Both the position numbers and the translations under genes were made by a program. Source: Dallia pectoralis (Eukaryota; Chordata; Actinopteri; Esociformes; Umbridae). From it: a stretch of 64,000 bases of DNA. The DNA lies in the NCBI GenBank assembly GCA_029465975.1, contig CM055730.1, positions 22,194,344 through 22,258,343 of the forward strand. The letters run 5' to 3'. Shown here in pieces: positions 11,910 through 24,339 of this stretch. The first letter of the stretch is position 1; each line of letters begins with the position of its first letter. A model generated the notes under the pieces. That model did no database searches. It was not told where the DNA came from and saw nothing but the letters and a program-made list of their open reading frames with translations.

Positions 11910-13510
11910 GCTATGTCTCACTCTCATAGTGTCTTTCTATTGCCCAGTGTCTCACTCTCTCTAAGTGTTTATAGTTCAGTGCCTCAGTGTCTCACTCTCT
12001 GAATGTCCATAAAGCAGTGTTGTTTTTCATAGTGTCTTTCTATTGCCCAGTGTTTTATGGTCTCACTCTCTGTAAGTGTTTATATTTCAGTGTCTCAGTG
12101 TCTCACTCTCTATAAGTGCTAAGTGTTTATAGTTCAGTGTCTCTGTGTGTCTCACTCTCTCCAAGTGTTTATAGTTCAGTGTCTCTGTGTGTCTCACTCT
12201 CTCCAAGTGTTTATAGTTCAGTTCCTCTGTGTGTCTCACTCTCTCTAAGTGTTTATAGTTCAGTGTCTCTGTGTGTCTCACTCTCTCTAAGTGTTTATAG
12301 TTCAGTGTCTCTGTGTGTCTCACTCTCTCTAAGTGTTTATAGTTTAATGTCTCTGTGTGTCTCACTCTCTCTAAGTGTTTATAGTTCAGTGTCTCTTTGT
12401 GTCTCACTCTCTCTAAGTGTTTATAGTTCAGTGTCTCTGTGTGTCTCACTCTCTCTAAGTGTTTATAGTTTAATGTATATGTGTGTCTCACTCTCTGTAA
12501 GTGTTTATAGTTCAGTGTCTCTGTGTGTCTCACTCTCTCTAAGTGTTTATAGTTCAGTGTCTCTGTGTGTCTCACTCTCACTAAGTGTTTATAGTTCAGT
12601 GTCTCTGTGTGTCTCACTCCCTCTAAGTGTTTATAGTTTAATGTCTCTGTGTGTCTCACTCTCTCTAAGTGTTTATAGTTCAGTGTATCTGTGTGTCTCA
12701 CTCTCTCTAAGTGTTTATAGTTTAATGTCTCTGTGTGTTTCACTCTCTCTAAGTGTTTATAGTTTATTGTCTCTGTGTGTCTCACTCTCTGTAAGTGTTT
12801 ATATTTCAGTGTCTCAGTGTCTCACTCTCTATAAGTGCTAAGTGTTTATAGTTCAGTGTCTCTGTGTGTCTCACTCTCTCCAAGTGTTTATAGTTCAGTG
12901 TCTCTGTGTGTCTCACTCTCACTAAGTGTTTATAGTTCAGTGTCTCTGTGTGTCTCACTCCCTCTAAGTGTTTATAGTTTAATGTATCTGTGTGTCTCAC
13001 TCTCTCTAAGTGTTTATAGTTCAGTGTATCTGTGTGTCTCACTCTCTGTAAGTGTTTATATTTCAGTGTCTCAGTGTCTCACTCTCTATAAGTGCTAAGT
13101 GTTTATAGTTCAGTGTCTCTGTGTGTCTCACTCTCTCCAAGTGTTTATAGTTCAGTGTCTCTGTGTGTCTCACTCTCTCTAAGTGTTTATAGTTTAATGT
13201 CTCTGTGTGTCTCACTCTCTCTAAGTGTTTATAGTTCAGTGTATCTGTGTGTCTCACTCTCTCTAAGTGTTTATAGTTTAATGTCTCTGTGTGTCTAACT
13301 CTCTCTAAGTGTTTATAGTTCAATGTCTCTGTGTGTCTCACTCTCTCTAAGTGTTTATAGTTCAGTGTATTTCTGTGTCTCACTCTCTCTCAGTGTCTCA
13401 CTTTAAGTGTTTATAGTTCAGTGTATTTCTGTGTCTCACTCTCTCTCCGTTTTTCACTGTCTCTGATTGTCTATAGTTCAATATGTCTTTCGATGTCTCA
13501 CTCTCTCTCG
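11910..13510. repeat. 42-bp minisatellite array with higher-order repeats
   Basis: Units of 42 bp contain AAGTGTTTATAGTTCAGTG and a TCTCTGTGTGTCTCACTCTC stretch. A marker variant, ATAAGTGCTAAGTG, recurs with the GCT ending at 12120, 12839 and 13096 (spacings about 719 and 257 bp), showing block duplication. The first 100 bp include a separate duplicated segment, CATAGTGTCTTTCTATTGCC, at about 11926 and 12028. The period is 14 codons, so serine/leucine-rich and histidine-rich frames open on both strands. These are judged artefacts. Confidence 0.95.
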
Positions 13511-14499
13511 CTGTCAACATTTCACTTTCTTTCTCTGTGTCATTAGGTTAGGTGCTAATGGTCTCATCTCCAGTTTGTCCTTTCCCAGGTCAGTTAAGGT
13601 ATAGTATGTTTCCCATCATGCCATGCAGCCACCAGGCCAGCCCCAGGGTGTCCATGTTGTAGGGGGTCCATGCCACTGTGTCCATATGCTTCACTCTAAG
13701 CTCAATCATTTCTCCCCAACCCACATCAACTATCACCCATTGGACTGGTCATTTGCTTTGTGTCAGCATCTCTCCAAACACACACAGTGTAACCGAACTG
13801 ATACATTCACCAAACACATTCACCACTGTCCTGTACATTCACAACATACAGAATCTAAAACAGCACACTGACCTGGAGTGATAGTCTGTGCTTCTATCCT
13901 AAACCCAGTACAGCATATCACAGCCACAAAGCTGACCACAGTAAAACACACCGTTAGACGAAAATCATTGCATTGATTTTAAGAATGGTTTTGGGTGTGT
14001 GTAAGTGCATGCCGTGTTTCCCTCTGTCTCTCGCTGTCGCTCTTTTATGGTGTATCTGTATTTTGGTTTGCCAGTCTCTGTGTTGGAATTGTGATTGGGC
14101 AGTGGGGTGGATGACTGAGCCTGTCAGGCTTGACTTCCTGATCATAGGGTACTTTTGTAAATACTCTGCCGGCCCTGCAGATTCCGGATCAGCTGCTAGA
14201 CCCTGCCTCTCCTCCACCAGTAAGCTAATTAGCGTGGGCCGGTGACAGAACAGGTAGTGTACTGCCACGCAACCACACCTCTCCCATCCGTCTCTCACTG
14301 CTTTGCCTCCCCTCTCCGAACCCTCTCTCACTGCTCTCTCACCCCTCTCTCACACCACTCCCACCGCTCTCCCAACCCTCTCTCACCCCTCTCCCACCCT
14401 TCTCCCATCTTTTCACCTAGTTTTTCCCCTTCATCCTCCTCCTCTTCTCCTCTCTGCAACGTTTGATTTTTCTCTGCTCGAGGGCCGCTATTTATTCTG

Positions 14500-15455
14500 A
14501 GAGCCTGTGACTGCTGGGTGGAGCGAGGAGGGTTCCTGTAGTGAACGGGTGGGCTGTGACTGCCGGGTAGAAGCGAGCGAGGAGGGTTCCTGTAGTGAAC
14601 GGCTGGGCTGTGACTGCCGGGTAGAAGCGAGCGAGGAGGGTTCCTGTAGTGAACGGCTGGGCTGTGACTGCGGGGTGGAAGCGAGGAGGTTTCCTGTATT
14701 GAATGGCTGGACTGTGACTGCCGGGTAGAAGCTACGATGGTTCCTGTAGTGAACGGTTGGGCTGTGTCTGCCGGGTAGAAGCGAGCGAGGAGGGTTCCTG
14801 TAGTGAACGGCTGGGCTGTGACTGCCGGGTAGAAGCGAGCGAGGATGGTTCCTGTAGTGAACGGCTGGGCTGTGACTGCGGGGTGGAAGCGATGAGGTTT
14901 CCTGTAGTGAATGGCTGGACTGTGACTGCTGGGTAGAAGCTACGATGGTTCCTATAGTGAACGGCTGGGCTGTGACTGCCGGGTAGAAGTGAGCGAGGAG
15001 GGTTCCTGTAATGAACGGCTGGGCTGTGACTGCCGGATGGAAGCGAGGAGGTTTCCTGTAGTGAACGGCTGGGCTGTGACTGCCGGGTAGAAGCGAGCGA
15101 GGAGGGTTCCTGTAGTGAACGGCTGGGCTGTGACTGCCGGATGGAAGCGAGGAGGTTTCCTGTAGTGAATGGCTGGACTGTGACTGCCGGGTAGAAGCTA
15201 CGATGGTTCCTATAGTGAATGGCTGGACTGTGACTGCCGGGTAGAAGCTACGATGGTTCCTATAGTGAACGGCTGGGCTGTGACTGCCGGGTAGAAGCGA
15301 GCGAGGAGGGATCCTGTAGTGAACGGCTGGGCTGTGACTGCCGGGTGGAATCGAGGTGGGTTCCTGTAGTGAACGGCTGGGCTGTGACTGCCGGGTAGAA
15401 GCGAGCGAGATGGGTTCCTGTAGTGAACGGCTGGGCTGTGACTTCCGAGTGGAAG
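14500..15455. repeat. GC-rich minisatellite, 46-54 bp units
   Basis: About nineteen units share GGCTGGGCTGTGACTGCCGG and a GTTCCTGTAGTGAACG segment. Unit length varies because a GCGAGCGAGGAGG part is present, shortened or replaced by CTACGATGG. A 324-codon minus-strand frame crosses the array; its proline/serine/histidine repeats simply mirror the DNA repeat. Confidence 0.93.
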
Positions 15456-16544
15456 TGACCAACCAAACGCACCGAAGCCAAACCCTACATTTTCACCTGA
15501 GGCACTGTTCGTCTCCTGGCTAGCGTTTGACCTGGGCATCCTGTTCTGGAGAGAGTCTACAGCCAGAGCACTTTCTGTCTACTGGGAGGGTAAATGGCAA
15601 TTAGAGTGAACCCTGAGATGTATTCAAAAAATAGATTAACCACAAATAACAGCAGCCTGAGTCCACCAGAAATTGATTGATTTAGCCAGGTTCAAAACTA
15701 TATCTTTCTTAGTGGTTTCAAAGAAGTTTTACTGGTACAAGAAAGACACAAAGAGAGAGAGAGATGAGAAAGAGGAAAATTATTATTCTGAAGAAAGCGG
15801 GAACCCAGATGGCGTCACTATTTGAGCCCTTACCCCACTGAACCTTCACTCCCAGTGTGATCACCACTCACAGAGCCACGTAATTACAGACACAGGGGGG
15901 AGTCCAAAGACTCTCCCCCTTCCGCTGTCTGTCTCCCTATCTCTTTCCGACACACAGTGTCTACATCTTTTTTAATGTCTCTAACTTCGGGTGCATTTTG
16001 AGTGCATTTTGGTGTCTCACTTTTTCTCTCTCTCTGTGTTGACTTTTGTCCGCAGTCGTCTCGCTCTGTTTGTCCCTGTTTAATTTTTTCCGTCGCATAT
16101 ATGGGCTGTGTGAGATGCCCTTCCCATAAAATAATGTGATATGATATCATATAATTTCAATCTGGTTGGAAAGGAGACTTGCATAGACCATCAGGCAGAG
16201 GCAAATACATACACTTAGACACAATATTTCATCTGATACAGTGATTTCAGTTGGGATCAGCTGAGAAGAACCATCTAGTCTGAGTTAAAGCACGATAAAG
16301 TCACCAGCTGCTATTTCCGTAATGGGATCAATCTCACGGCACGAGTTGTCACATCTCCTCCCGACTGCTAATGGAACAGAGACGTTAGCAGCTGTTGATG
16401 TTTCCTTTGATTTTCATCAGAACCGTTGTCTAGTTGTGTTCATCGAAGGAGGTTCTGAAGAGGTGACCGGGTGGAGGGTGTAACAGTGTATGGGAGGTCC
16501 GTTGGTTCTGATGCCAATCATGATTTGGAGCAGGGATACTCACC

Positions 16545-16980
16545 TTACATGTCTCTCTCTCTCCCTGTCTCTCTCTTCTTGTCTCTCTCTTCATGTCTCT
16601 CTCTCTCTCCCTGTCTCTCTCTCCCTGTCTCTCCCTCTCCCTGTCTCTCTCTTCTTGTCTCTTTCTCTTTCCCTCTCTCTGTCTCTCTCTCCCTCCCTGT
16701 CTCTCTCTCTCTTCTTGTCTCTCTCTCCGTCGCTCTCTCTCTCTTTCCCTGTCTCTCCCTTCTTGTCTCTGTCTCTTTCCCTCTCTTTTTGTCTCTCCCT
16801 GTCTCTCTCTCCCTGTCTCTCTCTTCATGTCTCTCTCTCTCCCTGTCTCTCTCTCCCTGTCTCTCTCTCTTCATGTCTCTCTCTCTTTCCCTGTCTCTCC
16901 CTTCTTGTCTCTTTCTCTCTTTCTCTCTCCCTCTCTCTCTCTCTCTCTCTCCCTGTCTCTCTCTCTCCCTGTTTTGTCTG
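16545..16980. repeat. polypyrimidine (CTCT/CCCTGTCTCT) tract
   Basis: More than 400 bp consist almost entirely of C and T on the + strand, built from TCTCTCTCCCTG and CTTCTTGTCTC variants. A long homopurine-homopyrimidine tract of this kind can form triplex DNA. Coding frames across it are low-complexity. Confidence 0.95.
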
Positions 16981-17103
16981 CCTTTCTATCTGTCTTTGTT
17001 TATCTGTCTTCGTCTGTCTCTCACTTTATTTATCTCTGTCAGTCTTCACTATTTCCTGTCTATGATGTTAAGTTCTGTAAATGTTAGTGGAGTAGTTGTG
17101 CAC

Positions 17104-17106
<3 letters not shown>

Positions 17107-17144
<38 letters not shown>
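17107..17144. repeat. (TG)n microsatellite
   Basis: An uninterrupted TG dinucleotide run of about 19 units. Confidence 0.97.
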
Positions 17145-17145
<1 letters not shown>

Positions 17146-18821
17146 ATAATCAGGAACGTTTCAGTGAGTCCACACACGCGGATGACAGCAATGTGCTCAG
17201 TCGTCCACTAACAGCAGCCCTTTTGCCAGAGCAAGAAATGGATTGAATACGGAGGGGTTCGGAAAGCTGACAAATCAAAAAAATGGGGGCAAAACGCTTT
17301 GAGAACGCTTTAATAACGTTATCAATATATCACCAGTGACAGTTTAATCTTCCTAAGACCTAAGGTCCAATCTGACCACTGGACAATGCTCAGGAATCAG
17401 CCGAAGAAAGCAGAAAATTATACACACACAATCACACCCATTTTACGTCTCTCAAAACTGAGACATTCCCAGCGTCAGTAAACATCTGCGCTCAGTGAAA
17501 TAGTAATCTGACAATTTAATTAAATTACCCAGCATGTTTTTAGAAGATCACACCGTTTCTCTAAAATGATCCATTCAATTAACTTCCCAATACTTTATCC
17601 CTGCACTAACCCCACCTTGTGTTGTCAGCCTGTGTTTTAGGGCCCTGAGCTGGGTTTCATCTGAGAGCTTGAAACAGCACTGGAGTTCTATCTGAAAAGT
17701 GTGGTGTCCTGGAGAGGGGGAAAATGAAAGCAGAATTGGCAGTTGTCACGCCCAATAAAAGACCTTAATGTAATGCATTTGTGCATGTTTCAATCCTAAT
17801 CCCCCTCACATAACTCATGTATTTTGGAAAGTCATTACTGGCGTGTCGGAGGTTGGGGGAGAAGACGCGCCCATTATTTGTGTACGTGACAGGCTAGCTC
17901 TATTTAGACATTTCCACGTAGGAATTAGCAGCAGCATGGAACGAGTCTGGAGAGATAACTAACGGGGTTCAGGTTATGAATCCCCAGAGGCGCCGTCTCC
18001 TACTCCCTTCGTGTATAAATCTCTTCGCGATGTCCTCAAGGAGGTTTCCAGACGTGCTATATGTTTGGACCGCACCCGGAACTCCATAACGCACCTAAAT
18101 GAGCCTTTCGTCTTATGAGCATCTGCGGTGTGTCCGTCTGTTAATCCAGTTGTTGATGCCGTCCGGCTGAATGGAGCTGCAGTGCTGCCTACTGTAGATA
18201 ACGGCGTCAACAGCCACTGGAGCCGGTCACCTGGTATTCATGGGAACCTAAATACGGACAACAATGTTGTTGTTTTGGCGGCAGGCGCGTGCGCTAGCTT
18301 GTCGGTAACACCGGCGCTGGGGTTTTGTACAACGTTGTGTGGAGTTGTGTCACCCTTGTTTTTTCCCTTCACATGAAATGTAATAAAGCACATAACTCCA
18401 AGCTAACCTTATCCCCTCTCCCCAAGGAACTTTTCTCTGAGGGCTTTTTTGTCCCCGTGTGTTAGCCTTGACCGTCACACCGTGGGCCCTAAATCAGCCT
18501 CCATCAGGGCGGGACTCATTTTCAGCCGGGCGTGATGACGTATCAACCCATTTATGGAAAGCAAGGGAGGAGACATGATGTACTATTGAAAAAAACAACA
18601 CTGTCTTTTGGGCACTTAACATTTCATTTATTTTACATATATAAATATAGATAATACAGAAACACTTTTAGTTGAAATATCTTGAATAACACGAACACGA
18701 TGAACACACAGTGAACAAAATATAGAAAAGTAGTGCTGTCCTGATTACATGATATCTGTAATCGCCATCTATATTTATCCCATGTTAATCTACATGGAAG
18801 GTTGCAAACTAACCTGTGTAT

Positions 18822-18965
18822 TGATTTGGAACAGGGAAACCCACCTTACATCTATGTTTCTCTTTCTCTCTGTGTCTCCCTCTCTCTCTCCCTGTCTTTC
18901 TCTCTGTGTGTCTCCAGCTCTCTCTCCCTGTCTTTCTCTCTCTTTTTCTTTCTCCCCCTTTCTTT
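18822..18965. repeat. TGATTTGGAACAGGG module plus pyrimidine tract
   Basis: A TGATTTGG(A/G)(A/G)CAGGGA stretch followed by CACCTTACAT leads into a CT-rich tract. The same arrangement occurs at 16521-16560, 2.3 kb upstream, leading into the larger CT tract. The two copies suggest a short duplicated segment or dispersed element with a pyrimidine tail. The family is unknown. Confidence 0.5.
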
Positions 18966-19734
18966 AAGATCCCACATTTTTACCATCTAGTTCTTTTGAT
19001 TAAGGTACCAAGTAGAACAGCTGCTTTGCTAGGCTACTGAATAACACACATATTAGCCCACACATAAATGTGGTTAGAATATAGTTCCAGTGGGGGCCTG
19101 TAAACCGTAGCTTTCACAAGGGAAGGTTAGCCATACCTGTGTCTATATTAAATGATTCCCAAATTCAACCGATAGCATCAAATTAAACAGGCATCTTGAA
19201 TAGGCAGTGGCAGTAGTTAAGGTATCTAGAGTTGTTCATCTAATTACATGAATCGGGAGATCTGTAATTTATGCAGAGGACAGAAGTTGTGAGGTAATTT
19301 GGAAACTCGACTAACGACAACATTAGGCTTAGCTCAAATTAGCAACAACTATAATTAATGACAACTTACCTATGTACCTTGTATCTACCTTGTATACGAA
19401 CGAGGTGTTACCAGGTGGATCAGGACCAGTTGATGAGGAGGGAAGCAAGGCTAGCTTTTTCATTACATGGGGTTTTCTAGAGAGATTGGTTTGGGGGATG
19501 CAAGGAGAGAAATTCCAGTTTCCACGAATCCTTTGAGCTAGCGGATGTGTAGCATACTAGCGTGTTGTTAGGCAGGATCATACCCTAGAGCTGAGTAAAC
19601 ACTTCAATTATACGCACTCTGGACAAGTAAACAGGCAATCAGTTGCCGGTGAACAGTAAGTGCAGTTGAGCAGCTAACTGCAATCCTGACACTAAAGTCA
19701 AGTACTAACTATTGACGGCTATGAGGCTATGAGG

Positions 19735-20160
19735 CTAAACCAGCGCCACCGCTCCCATCACGCGCTGTGTGTAGGGCACCAAGTCCTGGGTGGGGCACCA
19801 AAAATAGCCTAATGAAAAAACAATCATCATAGTCATAATAATTATAATGCCAATAGTATTTCCGTATAGAAATATTTTTAGGCACTTTTTAGGGATTTTT
19901 ATAAAAAACGGGCGGAACAAGAGTATTTCATTGAGCTACAATGTAGCGATGGTGCCGACCCTTCCCCCGAAATACTGACTCAACTTCCCAAACACAGTGG
20001 TCTGTTGGATTGCGCGGCGCATGACGAAGTTTGATAGTAGGCTGTCAATTTTTTGGGGAAATGGCCACGAAAATACAGCAGGAGTCAGGATCAGGGAAAA
20101 GAAAGAAGAAAAAAACATTTTTAGGCCACCAAAATGGCTAGCAGCGGTACTGATCTGATC
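19735..20160. mobile_element. possible decayed hAT-like element
   Basis: Two GGGCACCAAGTCC/GGGGCACCAAAA-type segments are followed by an AT-rich part and a short lysine/arginine-rich stretch (about 20070-20125, reading as basic residues after a glycine/serine segment). This resembles the start of hAT-type transposase remnants common in fish. No catalytic motif, terminal repeat pair or target-site duplication was identified, so the call is tentative. Confidence 0.22.
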
Positions 20161-22099
20161 TAAACTGTAAAAGGGTTAACTGCTACAAAAAATGTGCGTC
20201 ATTTGATCATTAAATTAATCCCACGTGTTGACGTGTTAACTTTAAAAGCATAAAACATTGTGAAATGATAAATTACATCAAGTTTGGTCCTTGCCTTTTC
20301 CACTTCTCCTTTTCTCATGTCATTCTCCATTTCTTAATATGTCAGACCAGTTGACTGACTCAGGGCCGCCTGTTCGGTGTGGGTGTTTGGTGCAGTTCAA
20401 ACCCTTTTTCTGTGTGTGTGTATGAGAGATAGAAGGTTAGTTATGTACGGCGCTCAGAGACTGGGTCAGCAGGCGGATGGCCAGTGGCCAGGTTGCCCAA
20501 ACCGCACTGCAGCAAGTTAAGCAATGATATAAAATGTCTGGCCGCCGGCCCGTTGTACAGCGGCCCAGCGGGAACGGTCCCGATTCTCCCGATTGCTCAC
20601 TCCGGGATTGGCTTCCAAAACGGTAGGTCCATAAAGTCAACCAGGAGCCACAACCTTACTCTCTAACACGACACACACAGTACCAGGATTATAATGGACC
20701 AGGATGTGACAACCGTACCGCCTCAGTGGACACGGATCACGCTAACAGGGGAGATATGTACTGTATGTGTTAGTGTGCACTCGTGGTTACCGGATATCCA
20801 CAAATATTAGTTAAACCTGAAAAAGAGGTCTTGACACAGTGTGTGGGGCTCATCCCCACCAGGGAAAAGGTCATTTCTTTGGGTGTTGGTTTAGTGTGAA
20901 AACAATTGTTCCTAGTGTTTGAAATTGTGGTTACTTTTAGGTTTAGGTTTACCAGTTCGGTTGAGGTTGAGGTCGAAGTTAAGTTTAAGCATACACTTTT
21001 GGTCATTGAGCTTGAGGTTCGGTTTCGGTTTAGAGATAATAATAGTAATTATTAATAACAGTAATACTATTAGTAAAAGGCGACATGGATTTCCAGTTCA
21101 GGTATATATCTCAAGTCCCCACAACAACAGAAAGAGAAACGTGTGTGTGTGTGTGTGTGTCTAACGGCCCGATTTCCCCTCCGTATTGAAACAGCGACTG
21201 TCTATTCGCCTGTCGGTGAATGCCACGTCGGTTGTGTGTGTTTGAAGGTCCGTGTTTACCCTTCCTGCATGTGGAGGAACCAATTAGTCACGGCTGGTGC
21301 AGACCTTCCAATGTATCTATATGAAGAAGGCATGGCAATATGGCAGTCAGCCATCTCCATTGTAATTACATCTCTCCCTCCTCCTTGGTTTGCCCCTGAG
21401 AACTGCATCACAGGATTCATCCTCCTGTAATAGAATTAGGCGGCGTGAGGCACCGTAGCCGGGGGAACGAGATAGTTAATGTCTCATAAGAAACATTAAC
21501 GGAGTTGCTGTTTTTTATTATCCTTCACACCTTATTAGTAAATGCTTTCTCTCGCTCTCTCTCTCCCAAATGTATTCTCTCCATCTTGTCACTCTCTTCC
21601 TCCGTACGTACGTCCCTCCCTCCACCTCTTTCACTCTCCATATAGCTGTCCCTCTTTCTCTCCCTGTTTTCTCTTCATCCTTTCCTCGCTTTCCAGCACT
21701 CGTCTCTTTCCTTCCTCACCTCAGGGACAGTATTGGTCGGTTTAAGAAATGGAGAGTTACATCTGCCTTAGTTAATTGACAGTTATTGTGTGTCATCCAT
21801 CTCTTCTCCACTGCACTTGGGCCATGTGACGCAGTCTCCATTGCTGGTGTTTCTAATTCTCCTTTTTATACACACACACTAACGCACACACTTTTTTTCT
21901 GAGAACTGCCCTCAGGCCCAGCACTTAGACTTGTTTAGTGAGTTTGCTCCCGAGGCTACAGGACAACCCACCCTGAGCTGTCTGCGGTGTGTTTTGGTGT
22001 TACTTGAAGTGGGCTTCGTAAATTGCTGTGTGTCTGTGTATTTTCATGCCTTGAGCTGTTGTTGGCATGTCATAGATACCCACTCCATTAAAGACCCAT

Positions 22100-23197
22100 T
22101 GTTTGTGTGTGTTTGTGGTGTGTGTGTGATGTGTGTGGTTTGTGTGTGGGGTCTTGTGTGTGGTATGTGTGGAGTGTGGTGTGTGCATGTGGTGTGTTTG
22201 GAATGTGGTGTGTGTGTGTGGGGTGTGTGTGGCGTGTGCGTGTGGGGTATGTGTGTGTGTGGTAGTGTGTGTGTGTGTGTGGGGTGTGTGTGGTATGTGT
22301 GTGTGTGTGTGGTGTGTGTGGTGTGTGTGTGTGGTGTGTGTGTGTGGTGTATGTGGTGTGTGTGTGTGGGGGGGTATGTGGTGTGTGTGTGGTGTGGTGT
22401 GTGTGTGTGGTGTATGTGGTGTGTGTGTGTGGGGTATGTGGTGTGTGTGGTGTGGTGTGGTGTGTATGTGGTGTGTGTGTGTGGTGTATGTGGTGTGTGT
22501 GTGTGGTGTGGTGTGTGTGTGTGGGGTATGTGGTGTGTGTGTGCGGGGTATGTGGTGTGTGTGGTGTGGTGTGGTGTGTGTGTATGTGGTGTGTGTGTGT
22601 GGGGTATCTGGTGTGTGTGTGTGGTGTGTGTGTGGGGTATGTGGTGGGTGTGTGTGGTGTGGTGTGTGTGTGTGGGGTATGTGGTGTGTGTGTGCGGGGT
22701 ATGTGGTGTGTGTGGTGTGGTGTGGTGTGTGTGTATGTGGTGTGTGTGTGTGGGGTATGTGGTGTGTGTGTGTGTGGTGTGTGTGCGGGGTATGTGGTGT
22801 GTGTGGTGTGGTGTGGTGTGTGTGTATGTGGTGTGTGTGTGTGGGGTATGTGGTGTGTGTGTGTGGTGTGTGTGTGGGGTATGTGGTGTGTGTGTGTGGT
22901 GTGGTGTGTGTGTGCGGGGTATGTGGTGTGTGCGGGGTATGTGGTGTGTGTGGTGTGTGTGTGGTGTGTGTGTGTGGGGTATGTGGTGTGTGTGTGTGGG
23001 GTATGTGGTGTGTGTGTGTGGTGTATGTGGTGTGTGTGTGTGGTGTGGTGTGTGTGTGTGGTGTATGTGGTGTGTGTGTGTGGTGTGGTGTGTGTGTGTG
23101 GTGTATGTGGTGTGTGTGGTGTGTGTGTGGTGTGTGTGTGTGGGGTATGTGGTGTGTGTGTGTGGTGTGGTGTGTGTGTGTGGTGTATGTGGTGTGC
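22100..23197. repeat. complex TGTG/GTGGTGTATGTGG minisatellite
   Basis: About 1.1 kb of TG-rich sequence is built from GTGTGTGTGTGGGGTATGTG and GTGGTGTGGTGTGTGTG modules in irregular order, some duplicated as blocks. Valine/cysteine-rich frames of up to 429 codons cross it on the + strand and threonine/histidine-rich ones on the minus strand; all are products of the repeat. The array ends about 630 bp upstream of exon 2. Confidence 0.95.
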
Positions 23198-23831
23198 TCG
23201 TATCATTGATATTGAATTGATTTAGTGAATTAAAGCAGTAGATGATTATTTGGCATGTGCCCGAATGCGAATCCGTCTGTATATTGGGGTAGCATCAGGG
23301 GGTTGTCAGTTCTTGACAGCTTAGGGACATTGTTTTCTTTGTTGTTTCCATACTCAATATGGATGGATGGCGGCGGGAGGAAAAAAGACAACAAGGGCCC
23401 TGAAATCAAAGGCCTTTTATACAATGACAGACGAAATGCTTCTAGTGATGTTAAATATATACATTTTACACCTGCTTGTGGCCATCTGTCTTCCTGCAAT
23501 AGTTTCTGTTTTTCAGGCAACCTGTCCCAGATGTGTCTGTTTATGTGTGTACATGTCTGTTTATGTGTGTACAGTTTCTCCATGGTGTACTGTTCTCTGG
23601 TTCATGGATGTCCTCTGTGATCAGATATGAGTTAGCGTTTGCATGCATGTGGTGAGGTCATATAACTGAAGTAACATAAGGTATTTTCCAGAAGCTGGTA
23701 ATGTCCCCACATCTCGAACAGTAGGATCATCCTTAGAAATTTGTCCTTAGCGTTGTTAATTAGCTGAATGCTAACCTAGAAATGTGGTTCTGGTTCTGAC
23801 TGAGGGGTTGGTGTCTCTTTCTGTCCCCCAG

Positions 23832-23974
23832 AGATCAGCCGGGTTAGGAAGGACATGTACAACGACACGCTAAACGGCAGCACGGAGAAGAGAAGCAGCG
23901 AGCTCCCTGAAGCCGTGGGCCCGATCGTTCAGCTCCAAGAGAAGCTCTTCGTGCCGGTGAAAGAGTACCCCGAC
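23832..23974 (+). CDS. qki: quaking (QKI) coding exon 2, internal
   Basis: This 143-bp exon encodes 47 whole codons ([15 protein letters not shown] to VPVKEYPD) plus the last two bases of a split glutamate codon. It corresponds to about residues 48-95 of mammalian QKI: the end of the Qua1 dimerisation region and the lead-in to the KH domain. The protein binds ACUAAY-type RNA elements as a dimer and controls splicing, stability and translation, notably in glia and muscle. The acceptor is a pyrimidine-rich tract ending CCCCCAG before 23832; the donor is GAC|GTGAGT. From memory of mammalian QKI I see three conservative changes: Ser for Ala and Glu for Asp in the KRSxELPxAV stretch, and Phe for Tyr in EKLxVPV. 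The split first codon is equivalent to mammalian E48, a residue known to matter for dimerisation. The paralogue (qkia, qkib or other) is undetermined. Confidence 0.97.
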
Positions 23975-24339
23975 GTGAGTAAAGCACACGCACAGGCACA
24001 CACCCACACATATTCATCCAGTTTTTCATTCATCCATTTTTACCTACTGTTTTTCGGAACTATGCTGTTTGTAGGCATTAGTGTTCTAAGTCATGTTGTG
24101 TAGGTAGACATTTTACATTAAACTAGGCATTGTGCAGATCATGTTGTAGAAGTACTGTTAAACGTGTTTAATTGACTTCAGAAAAGTATATCCTAAATAC
24201 AAATGAATTCTCCACTTTTGGGAATTCTGGGAATGTATGAGTATTCTGCACCAGTCCACACATTTTAAACACAACATTTATAGATTTTTTAAGTTTTGCA
24301 GAGTAACAATTTATGTACAAAATGTATAGGAATATCAGC

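Larger units (their letters stand above)
1..23831 (+). other. qki: qki intron 1 (5' end outside window)
   Basis: This is the sequence upstream of the first recognised exon, ending in a pyrimidine-rich tract and an AG acceptor at 23830-23831. I found no open stretch matching the first quaking exon (start methionine and Qua1 region), so I read it all as intron 1 or 5' flank. It holds tandem arrays at 3020-3304, 5038-9258, 9259-9483, 11910-13510, 14500-15455, 16545-16980 and 22100-23197, a SINE head at 9867, and CpG-dense sequence near 4020-4200. The intervals 331-3019, 4201-5037, 9936-11909, 13511-14499, 15456-16520, 17145-18820, 18966-19734 and 20160-22099 contain only short unrelated open frames and no recognisable gene. 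Assignment as intron depends on exon 1 lying upstream. Confidence 0.75.

Noticed and set aside
12087..13383. Histidine/threonine-rich and serine/leucine-rich frames as coding
   Set aside because: They are translations of a 42-bp minisatellite in both directions, with no independent support.
14488..15462. 324-codon minus-strand Ser/Pro/His-rich frame
   Set aside because: It mirrors the GC-rich minisatellite at 14500-15455; indels between units shift the same peptide into other frames.
21931..23220. 429-codon Val/Cys/Gly frame
   Set aside because: It arises from about 1.1 kb of TG-rich repeat; comparable frames exist in other phases and on the other strand.
1..23831. qki exon 1 within the window
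   Set aside because: No stretch encoding the Qua1 start region (DYLMQL, HLERLLDE) was seen on the + strand upstream of exon 2.
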